The notes beneath the pieces are model-generated. The model did not search any database. It had not been told where the DNA came from and saw only the letters and a list, made by a program, of their open reading frames with translations. DNA of 41,529 bases from NCBI GenBank assembly GCA_029060625.1, contig JAIDTO010000307.1, positions 1 through 41,529 on the forward strand, written 5' to 3'. Positions 29,912 through 37,514 of the stretch are shown piece by piece (the first letter of the stretch is position 1; each line of letters starts with the position of its first letter). The position numbers and the translations under genes are program-made. Source of the DNA: Muribaculaceae bacterium. Its GTDB lineage: Bacteria > Bacteroidota > Bacteroidia > Bacteroidales > Muribaculaceae.

Positions 29912-30900
29912 ACATGTATGTTCTTAAAATGACCTTCCCCTACTACACCAGGGACTACCTCGGCAACAACCGATCCGTCATCAACGGCTCCACAGGTGCC
30001 ATCGAGCAGACCGTAGCCTACTACCCCTATGGCGCGGTAATCGCTGACCTCGGAACCCCGACTACCGGGCAGCCCTACAAGTTCGGCGGCAAGGAGCTCA
30101 TCACCTCCAACGGCCTCAACGAATACGACTTCGGCGCCCGCCAGTACTACTCCGCCGTCCCCGCCTTCACCCGAATCGACCCGATGGCGGAGAAGTATCC
30201 CTGGCTCTCCCCCTATCTCTACTGCGCAAACAACCCGGTGAATCTCGTGGATCCATCTGGTATGGACATATGGTCTCTTGATGAGGAAGGACACGTTATC
30301 AGCTCTGAATCATTTGAAGGTTTCGATATGCTGTTGGTCTATGACCAGGACATGAAATTAAAGGGAAATTGGACAGGAGACTATGGATCCATTACAAACC
30401 AATCATCTCGAAAGGGTGTAAATGGTAGTGAATATGCTTTCTTTGAAGCTAAAGATGATAAGATCGGTACATCTATTTTTGAATTTCTGGCTGATAACAC
30501 CACTGTTGAATGGCAACAACTGAAAACAGGAGACAATGAAATAGACAATCCAAATTATATACCTACATCTCACTCACATGAGGAGAATGCCACTTCGTTC
30601 TTCATGGTGTCAAACTTATGTAAAAACGGGGTTCTACAAACTCCAATTAGAGAGGCAATACATAATCATCCCAATAAAACCAGATATCCATCCGGAATGC
30701 GTTCTGGTGATAAAAGTGGAGATATTTTCTTTGCCAGATGGATTGATGAAATAAATATCAATAATGTGAATTGCGTATATAAGATATATGCTCCTCTTGA
30801 TTATCCAGTATATAGTCGTTATGTCATATATAAAGCAAACTCTGTTTTTTATGAATTCCTAAATAGCACACCTGAATTTGATATATCTAATCAATATTGA
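29908..30900 (+). CDS. Orphan RHS tip cassette 2: RHS-core fragment fused to JAB-like toxin domain
   Basis: 330 aa; YYTRDYLGNNRSVINGSTGAIEQTVAYYPYG...CANNPVNLVDPSGMDIW; C-terminal PIREAIHNHPNKTRYPSGMRSGDKSGDIFFARWI (HNHP...S/D metal-site-like). ATG overlaps the previous stop (ATGA at 29908). Confidence 0.75.
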   Translation: MNMYVLKMTFPYYTRDYLGNNRSVINGSTGAIEQTVAYYPYGAVIADLGTPTTGQPYKFGGKELITSNGLNEYDFGARQYYSAVPAFTRIDPMAEKYPWLSPYLYCANNPVNLVDPSGMDIWSLDEEGHVISSESFEGFDMLLVYDQDMKLKGNWTGDYGSITNQSSRKGVNGSEYAFFEAKDDKIGTSIFEFLADNTTVEWQQLKTGDNEIDNPNYIPTSHSHEENATSFFMVSNLCKNGVLQTPIREAIHNHPNKTRYPSGMRSGDKSGDIFFARWIDEININNVNCVYKIYAPLDYPVYSRYVIYKANSVFYEFLNSTPEFDISNQY

Positions 30901-30912
30901 AATATATTTGAA

Positions 30913-31503
30913 ATGGAAAGATGTATTCTCAGACTCTCGTTGTTTTTGACAATAATTCTTTCTTCATTTTTTCATGAAGCAGGAATTTCTCTATGTGCAG
31001 ATACCCACGCAGATGGAAATATTATATTGAAAGAGATGAAACCGAATGCCATACGCTTCCTTAAGAATGTAATGGAAGATGTAATATCTGAAAAAAAAGA
31101 ACCTGATTCTAGGTTTTATTCTGTTTTTCTCGAACAGAAAGGTCAAGCTACAATGGTGTATGTGACCAAGGAAACATCACATCAGCTTAGGGAAAGCGAA
31201 GATTATCTGGGATTCTTCACTATCGGCAACGATACGATAATTGTCAGGACTCCTGATTCCATAAAAGTCAAGTATAAGAAATCCTCAAAAAAGACATCAT
31301 TCCAAGTATATAAGAATATGCCGATGACTTACGATCCTGACACCTGGACATATCTTATAAAACCAGATGGCTTTGCACGGTATGTAAATAGTATAGGATG
31401 GCTTTGGTTAAACAGATTGGATAGATTCAATAGTGATAATAAATTTCATTTGACTGTACCAAAAAGATTAATAAATAAATACCATGTTAAGGATTCTATT
31501 TAG
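30913..31503 (+). CDS. Exported hypothetical protein, candidate immunity for cassette 2
   Basis: 196 aa; N-terminal hydrophobic signal; 12 nt after the cassette 2 stop. Confidence 0.5.
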   Translation: MERCILRLSLFLTIILSSFFHEAGISLCADTHADGNIILKEMKPNAIRFLKNVMEDVISEKKEPDSRFYSVFLEQKGQATMVYVTKETSHQLRESEDYLGFFTIGNDTIIVRTPDSIKVKYKKSSKKTSFQVYKNMPMTYDPDTWTYLIKPDGFARYVNSIGWLWLNRLDRFNSDNKFHLTVPKRLINKYHVKDSI

Positions 31504-31990
31504 TTTTATCTGTTGTTCTGCAGTGTTGATCACTCATTGTGTTGTGACTTTTGGTCAGAATCAATCATATGATACTCAAATCCTAAGTAAAATAGATCTA
31601 TCAAATGACTCTGTAATGCTTCGAATTCTTGAAGATGTGACATTCGATCCAAATGTTGAGATTCCGTCAGGCTGTTATACTGTAGACATGAATAGTTATA
31701 AGGATGCAATATTTGTGCGGATATGTCTTATTGAAAATGCAGTCTTCGACCCTCGTTCTATACCGTTTGGTTATACTGTATTAAATGATCGTATGATTGT
31801 TTTTAATCATACATTTGACTATCAATTTAAACTATCTGGCAAGACCGATACTGTAACAGTCAAAACATCTATTTTAGACAGGCGTTCGGACATCAAAGAT
31901 ATTAAATATTATTGTATATTGGATGGGCAATATGGTTCGTTTTCTACAGAAGAAGGCTGGAAATGGTCAGACGGAAACCCGGATGAATAG
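31484..31990 (+). CDS. Exported hypothetical protein, possibly diverged paralog of 30913 gene
   Basis: 168 aa; overlaps previous ORF by 20 nt; shared pattern GYTVLNDRMIVFN vs GFFTIGNDTIIVRT and a C-terminal GWxW motif. Confidence 0.45.
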   Translation: MLRILFSFICCSAVLITHCVVTFGQNQSYDTQILSKIDLSNDSVMLRILEDVTFDPNVEIPSGCYTVDMNSYKDAIFVRICLIENAVFDPRSIPFGYTVLNDRMIVFNHTFDYQFKLSGKTDTVTVKTSILDRRSDIKDIKYYCILDGQYGSFSTEEGWKWSDGNPDE

Positions 31991-32095
31991 ATTGTCTGCT
32001 CGATGGTAGTCATACGATAATCCAAATGGGGCGTTTATGGAGACATATCCGGCATTAGAAATCATTAAAATAAAGAACGGTGCAATAACCAGAAA

Positions 32096-32773
32096 ATGAC
32101 AATTTTGAGAAATTCAATTAAGATCGTACTCTTTATGGCTTTTATTTTGGTAGATTTCTTATTATGCTTTCCTCAACATAGAGTTAAGTCCTCTACACAG
32201 CAATCTATTACTAAGGATATTTGCCATAATTTGTCACTTATGAACCATTACCTTGCCATGACATATCCAGATATTGTTCCTCCCAGATATCTGTCAGTCG
32301 ATAGTTTAACTTCTGGCGATATGGTGATAATCCGCAATAATGAAACATTCTATAGATTCCTTAGCGCATTCTCTGGTTTATCGACTCCTTACAATCGGAT
32401 ACCTAGGAATCTTCGTATTGAAGGCAACGATTGGATATATTGTAAGGATCATATAGATCTTGTGAACTGGTATGTCAATAATATGGATAGAATTTCTTGT
32501 GAAGAGTTTAACGAGTATTATCATTTGCTCAATTATGTAGTACCCTATCCGAAGAAAGGTGAGGAGTGGTTTGATTATGTCGATAGAATCGGGCTTTATC
32601 AAGACTCCATCAATACAAGTCTAAAAATGTTCGAATCCAGATATAATTCAGATAATAAAGAAGAAAATCTTATATTTCCCTGGAGTACAGATTACAGCAA
32701 AGAAGAACTGTCGAAAATAAAATCACTGATTAATTCCACTAATAAAATATCTATAATAATAATGACTCGATAA
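32096..32773 (+). CDS. Hypothetical protein with N-terminal hydrophobic segment, candidate orphan immunity gene
   Basis: 225 aa; MTILRNSIKIVLFMAFILVDFLLCFPQ...; ATG overlaps the stop of a short upstream open frame. Confidence 0.45.
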   Translation: MTILRNSIKIVLFMAFILVDFLLCFPQHRVKSSTQQSITKDICHNLSLMNHYLAMTYPDIVPPRYLSVDSLTSGDMVIIRNNETFYRFLSAFSGLSTPYNRIPRNLRIEGNDWIYCKDHIDLVNWYVNNMDRISCEEFNEYYHLLNYVVPYPKKGEEWFDYVDRIGLYQDSINTSLKMFESRYNSDNKEENLIFPWSTDYSKEELSKIKSLINSTNKISIIIMTR

Positions 32774-33016
32774 CTTTATCTGTTCTGTGGAAATGATCCT
32801 GTAAATAAAGTGTATCCATCTGGTAAAGTCATTGAGACCGTATAGGATATCGGTAACGTGATTTATGATATTGGAACTGCCATCATTCCTGGACTTCCTG
32901 CAGGAACATCAAAATTACTTGCCTCCGGAGTAAAGACGCCGAAAGCCATAGATAAATCTTCTGATGTAAAGAAAATACAACATAAACATGATAATAACGG
33001 GAAAAAGAATCGATAG
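32774..33016 (+). pseudogene. Decayed RHS tip / pre-toxin remnant
   Basis: Reads LYLFCGNDPVNKVYPSGKVIETV*DIGNVIYDIGTAIIPGLPAGTSKLLASGVKTPKAIDKSSDVKK, matching main tip LYLFCGNDPVNKIDPTGEIIETVWDIGNVIYDVGAA...LIPGVAAGVSKAGK with a W-to-TAG stop and an internal deletion. Confidence 0.8.
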
Positions 33017-33443
33017 AATTCTGCTTACTGATCTGAACTTAATTTTTCAATTAAAAGTCTCGGACAAAGAGTTTGAATCCTTAAACAGATGCGATCGGAA
33101 TATCAGATACAAATATGTGATGAAACGGGTCGCTGACACTGAAACAATATGGACATTGGCGAAGAATGAAAGTACAGTCGGGATCTTGATTTATGAAGGA
33201 CAAGGCTTGTTTCCAATGTGGTCTTCAAGAGAATTCGGAGAGGCGTTTTGTCAAGATATGGATCCAAACTATATTTGTTTGCCTCTTTCATTGGATGACT
33301 TTGTTGAATACTTTATAGATTTTATTTGTGAAGAAGACTTATTGATAAACATATTTCCCACCACGAATGAACCTATTGGCAAGATTGTTGATATAAATGA
33401 ATTTGCTGAATACTTAAATAAAGAACTTGAAGATTATCAATAG
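32988..33443 (+). CDS. DUF2750-like immunity-type protein (orphan)
   Basis: 151 aa; RNIRYKYVMKRVADTETIWTLAKNES...LFPMWSSREFGEAFCQDMDPNYICLPLSLDDFVEYFIDFICEEDLLINIFPT. Confidence 0.6.
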   Translation: MIITGKRIDRILLTDLNLIFQLKVSDKEFESLNRCDRNIRYKYVMKRVADTETIWTLAKNESTVGILIYEGQGLFPMWSSREFGEAFCQDMDPNYICLPLSLDDFVEYFIDFICEEDLLINIFPTTNEPIGKIVDINEFAEYLNKELEDYQ

Positions 33444-33599
33444 AACCTATCTGGCTACTATCTTCTAAACACCTTGACCCACGCGGAGAAGCCGCCCTGA
33501 ACCACGACAGTAGGCGAAGATCAACTTCAATGCTTCTATCATAGCAGAAATCCATGATTTTTTATTAAATTTGCACATTAATCACCAATACTCCAACAC

Positions 33600-34583
33600 A
33601 TGAAGTTCAGAACAGAATATGAAGCCCGTCCGAGTAAAAGACTCCTCAATCCAGAGGAATCCGTTGTTCTTATAGGGTCATGCTTTTCCGACTATATCGG
33701 TGAGCGGATGCGAGCATGCCGCTGGAAGGCCTTCCCTAATATCACCGGGACTCTCTTCAATCCTTCCTCTATCGCAAAAGTGCTTAATATTGCTTGCACA
33801 TGGACTAATCCTTTTGAAGTGATCAAAGACTCTTTAGCAAACAGAGACCAGCTATGGCTGTCTTGGCTTGCAGATTCCAAATGCACCACTTACAGCAAAC
33901 GAGATACAGACGACCGAATCTTCAGCAAACTCCTACGTCTACACGAACGTCTTGCAGAAGCTCGCACATTGATTGTGACCTTTGGAACAGCTTGGATATA
34001 TGAACTTCGTGAACGTCCCGGCTATGTCGTAGCCAACTGCCATAAGTTTCCTGCCGATACATTCGTTCGCCGCAGACTCTCAGTCGACGAAATTGTCAAG
34101 GAATGGAATGAACTATTGAACCTTCTAAAGGAAAAATATCCTGATATGAGAGTTATCTTCACAGTAAGCCCCGTAAGGCATCTGAAAGATGGCTTCGAGG
34201 GCAACAGCCGCTCAAAAGCCATCCTGCAATTGGCTTGTGAAGAAATATGCAACCATAATGACGGAGTAGACTATTTTCCTTCATTCGAGATAATGAACGA
34301 CGACCTGCGTGACTACCGTTTCTATTCCTCCGACATGGTGCACCCCTCCCCCGAGGCGGTAGACTATATATGGGAGAAGTTTCAAGACCGTTACCTCTCT
34401 AAGTCATCCCGCGAGATTCTCTCCGAAGGGGAAAAGACCACGAAGCATCTCAACCATAAGCCTATCATGTATGGCGGCAGCGAGCTTGCGGAATATATGG
34501 CATCACTGGAGCATTCAAAAGCCATCGACCGCTACAATGATTTCATGAATGCACATCCGACAATGCTCTACATCAATGAATGA
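33600..34583 (+). CDS. GSCFA domain-containing protein
   Basis: 327 aa; VVLIGSCFSDYIGERMRACRWKAFPNITGTLFNPSSIAKVL, VIFTVSPVRHLKDGFEGNSRSKAILQLACEEI, DMVHPSPEAVDYIWEKF. Confidence 0.9.
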   Translation: MKFRTEYEARPSKRLLNPEESVVLIGSCFSDYIGERMRACRWKAFPNITGTLFNPSSIAKVLNIACTWTNPFEVIKDSLANRDQLWLSWLADSKCTTYSKRDTDDRIFSKLLRLHERLAEARTLIVTFGTAWIYELRERPGYVVANCHKFPADTFVRRRLSVDEIVKEWNELLNLLKEKYPDMRVIFTVSPVRHLKDGFEGNSRSKAILQLACEEICNHNDGVDYFPSFEIMNDDLRDYRFYSSDMVHPSPEAVDYIWEKFQDRYLSKSSREILSEGEKTTKHLNHKPIMYGGSELAEYMASLEHSKAIDRYNDFMNAHPTMLYINE

Positions 34584-34590
34584 TTCTCAT

Positions 34591-34612
34591 CCCTCGCCTT
34601 CTCCGGCGAGGG
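34591..34612 (+). terminator. Stem-loop downstream of GSCFA gene
   Basis: CCCTCGCC-TTCTCC-GGCGAGGG, 8-bp perfect stem 8 nt after the stop; no strong U-tract. Confidence 0.45.
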
Positions 34613-34661
34613 CTTGTATGATTTCTTGACGGCAATGTGTATGAATTCTTGACACCCCAAA

Positions 34662-34693
34662 CTTAACTCTTAACCCTTAACTCTTAACCCTTA
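34662..34693. repeat. TTAACTC/TTAACCC repeat tract
   Basis: cttaactcttaacccttaactcttaaccctta. Confidence 0.7.
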
Positions 34694-34738
34694 GAACTTT
34701 ACATTTTTGGCACGCTGATTGAAAGTATTATCAGCGTT

Positions 34739-36061
34739 ATGAGAAAAATTTTTACAACAATATCAATCGCAATCGCTTTCACTGCTTCTGCTCAAGAACC
34801 GTGGAGCCTTGAGCAGTGTATGGCGTATGCTGCCGACCATGCATCGTCAGTGATCCAAGCAAGATGGGATGTCGCTACTGCCACCGCTAACAGCAATGAG
34901 GCATTGGCAGACTTCTTCCCCTCAATTTCAGCACAAGTAGGCACTCAATTTAGCTGGGGACGAAATATCGATCCTGAGACAAATACCTACAACAACATCA
35001 CAACATTCAACAACGGTTATGGTATCTATGCATCTCTCACCCTTTTTGACGGAGGAGTGACCCTCAATCGATATCGTCAAGCCCGAAATGAAAGAAAAAG
35101 ATACCTCAATGCCGTTGAGATGAAGCGCGACGACAGCGCTATAGCTGCAATGATGGCCTTCGCTGATGCACTCTACTATCAGAATTCCATAAAGATAGCT
35201 GAGGATAAGCTAAGTCAAAGCGAAGGAATGCTGACTCTCACCAAAGCCCAAGAGGAGTTGGGATTGAAAGGAATTCCGGAAGTTGTAGAAGCCGAAGCCA
35301 ATGTAGCAAGCGATAAATATTCTTTGGTTCATCAGCAAAATCTATTTGCCCAGGCAATGCTCACCCTAAGATCAGCCATGAACCTTCCGGCAGATCAATC
35401 ACTTTCCATCGACACTGTCAATCATACAATAATAGAAATGATTGCAAATGATAGTCCTGAAAGCATTTATCTATCTGCACTCACCACTAATCCAAAGGTT
35501 CTGAATGCACAGATGCTGGAAAAATCAAGTAAATACTCATTCAATGCAGCCAAAGGATACTTGTTGCCTAATCTAAGTCTGAATGCCGGTATCTCCACTT
35601 CTTATTTCAAAAGCCTCAGTGGCGATTATTCAACTCCTCTGTTTGGCGAACAATTCCGAAACAACATGGGCGAGTATATTTCTGCTACACTTTCCATACC
35701 TATTTTTAACGGTCTAAGTAATATATCAGGAAAAAACAGAGCCAAATATGCTTATGAACAGGCAAAGGAACAACTCAACGAACAACAACGACAGCTTCAC
35801 GATGATATTGTAGCGGCAGTTATGGATAGGGATGGTTACGCAATGGAGATAAAGTCATTAAAGACCAAAGTGGAAGCGGATTCAGAAGCCTATCGACTTA
35901 ACACCCGCAAATATGAGGAAGGACTTCTTTCGCTTATAGATCTTCAGCTTACAGCAAATACGTACTACTCTTCAAGAGTGGAACTGCTTCAAAAACAAAT
36001 GCTTTACTTATTAAAGGATAAACTTGTAGAATACTATAAAGGAAACAAACTATGGATGTAA
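34739..36061 (+). CDS. TolC-family outer-membrane efflux protein
   Basis: 440 aa; signal peptide, WSLEQCMAYAADHASSVIQA, IPIFNGLSNISGKNRAKYAYEQAKEQLNEQQRQLHDDIVAAV, TRKYEEGLLSLIDLQLTANTYYSSRVELLQKQ. Confidence 0.9.
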   Translation: MRKIFTTISIAIAFTASAQEPWSLEQCMAYAADHASSVIQARWDVATATANSNEALADFFPSISAQVGTQFSWGRNIDPETNTYNNITTFNNGYGIYASLTLFDGGVTLNRYRQARNERKRYLNAVEMKRDDSAIAAMMAFADALYYQNSIKIAEDKLSQSEGMLTLTKAQEELGLKGIPEVVEAEANVASDKYSLVHQQNLFAQAMLTLRSAMNLPADQSLSIDTVNHTIIEMIANDSPESIYLSALTTNPKVLNAQMLEKSSKYSFNAAKGYLLPNLSLNAGISTSYFKSLSGDYSTPLFGEQFRNNMGEYISATLSIPIFNGLSNISGKNRAKYAYEQAKEQLNEQQRQLHDDIVAAVMDRDGYAMEIKSLKTKVEADSEAYRLNTRKYEEGLLSLIDLQLTANTYYSSRVELLQKQMLYLLKDKLVEYYKGNKLWM

Positions 36062-37314
36062 AGATAGAAAGGCCAAAAGGTATAAAAGGAATTAAGCCAA
36101 AATATTGGGTTTATATAGGATGTGGAGTTATAGCCATTGCTTTGGTCATATGGCTTGCTACGAGTGACATTGCATCAACTTATAAAGTAGATGGTACCGG
36201 ACTTAATATAGCTGACGTGAAATCGCAAAAATTTGACGACTATGTTAGGGTTGACGGCAGAATTGAGCCCATCAGTACCGTACAGATAAGTCCTGAGGAG
36301 GGGGGAATAGTCATGGAGAAAGTAGTTGAGGAAGGTGCTCATGTACGCAAAGGAGACGTAATTATCCGCCTAAGTAACAGTAATCTTGACCTGCAGATAC
36401 TCAATGCTGAGGCAGAACTCGCTGAAAAGCAGAACATACTCCGCAACACCCAAATTTCTATGGAGCAGGATCGCCTCAACAACCGCACGGAGCAAGTGCA
36501 ACTCGACTTGGAAGTACAGAGAAAACTGCGCGCTTACCAACAGAAGAAGAAGCTTTATGATGATAAACTGATAGCCAAGGAAGATTATCTACAAGCGAAG
36601 GAGGATTATGAAGTGGCTCTCAAGAGACAAACTTTGATAAATCAACGTCTAAACCAAGACAGTATCTACCGATTGGCACAAGTGGATCAAATGGAAGACA
36701 ATCTCGCCAACATGCAGCGAAACATACAGCTGATTCGCAAGCGTAAAGATCAAATGAACGTTGTCAGCCCAATTGACGGAGAACTGGGACTGCTTGATGT
36801 GGAACTCGGACAAGCTATCAGTGCCGGACAGAAGATAGGGCAAATCAACGACTTGACTAACTATAAAGTGACAGGGCAAATCGATGAACACTATCTTGAT
36901 CGCGTGCATAAGGATCTTATTGCCACCTCTGCGCGCAATGACAAGGATATGAATCTGCGCCTTCGCAAAGTTTTTCCGGAAGTGAAGGAAGGAAAATTCA
37001 AGGTAGAATTCGTATTCACCGGAAAAACACCTGAAAAGATAAGAAGCGGACAGACCTGCTATCTCAGTCTTCAACTCGGGCAACCCGTTGATGCTGTAGT
37101 GATACCCAAAGGTACATTCTATTCTGCCACCGGTGGGAAATGGATATTCGTGGTCGATTCCTCCGGGAAAAAGGCTTATAGACGCAACATCCGCCTCGGA
37201 CGCCAGAATCCTGAATACTACGAAGTGCTCGAAGGTCTCGAACCGGGAGAGCGAGTCATCACCAACGGATACGAATCCTATGGGGATGCCACTATATTAA
37301 AGATTAAAGATTAA
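36052..37314 (+). CDS. HlyD/MFP-family efflux periplasmic adaptor
   Basis: 420 aa; TM anchor, VDGRIEPISTVQISPEEGGIVMEKVVEEGAHVRKGDVIIRLSN, coiled-coil, LEGLEPGERVITNGYESYGDATILKIKD; overlaps the TolC-family gene by 10 nt. Confidence 0.9.
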   Translation: MDVKIERPKGIKGIKPKYWVYIGCGVIAIALVIWLATSDIASTYKVDGTGLNIADVKSQKFDDYVRVDGRIEPISTVQISPEEGGIVMEKVVEEGAHVRKGDVIIRLSNSNLDLQILNAEAELAEKQNILRNTQISMEQDRLNNRTEQVQLDLEVQRKLRAYQQKKKLYDDKLIAKEDYLQAKEDYEVALKRQTLINQRLNQDSIYRLAQVDQMEDNLANMQRNIQLIRKRKDQMNVVSPIDGELGLLDVELGQAISAGQKIGQINDLTNYKVTGQIDEHYLDRVHKDLIATSARNDKDMNLRLRKVFPEVKEGKFKVEFVFTGKTPEKIRSGQTCYLSLQLGQPVDAVVIPKGTFYSATGGKWIFVVDSSGKKAYRRNIRLGRQNPEYYEVLEGLEPGERVITNGYESYGDATILKIKD

Positions 37315-37351
37315 GGATTAAAGATTAAGGATTGGCGATTAAAGATTATCG
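37302..37351. repeat. ATTAAAG/ATTAAGG heptamer tract
   Basis: attaaagattaaggattaaagattaaggattggcgattaaagatta. Confidence 0.7.
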
Positions 37352-37386
37352 ATGCTAATTATAATATTATCGATGCTAATTATAAT
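37345..37386. repeat. Perfect 21-bp tandem duplication
   Basis: (attatcgatgctaattataat) x2, 37345-37365 and 37366-37386. Confidence 0.9.
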
Positions 37387-37397
37387 AATGAATGGCT

Positions 37398-37446
37398 CAG
37401 CTCGGAGAGCTGTCATAGTGTAAAAACCCCAGACTTCAGTCTGGGG
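37398..37446. repeat. Two adjacent stem-loops
   Basis: CAGCTC-GGA-GAGCTG (37398-37412) and CCCCAGACT-TC-AGTCTGGGG (37427-37446). Confidence 0.7.
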
Positions 37447-37514
37447 AATATATGAAAGAGGACAGCAGCCTCGGAGAAGCGATTTGTGATAAATAATCTA
37501 ACTATTCCAAAAAT

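Noticed and set aside
28530-30294. Minus-strand ORFs 28530..28862 and 29875..30294 that resemble each other and 26482..27090
   Set aside because: They resemble each other only because they are antisense to the repeated RHS-core DNA.
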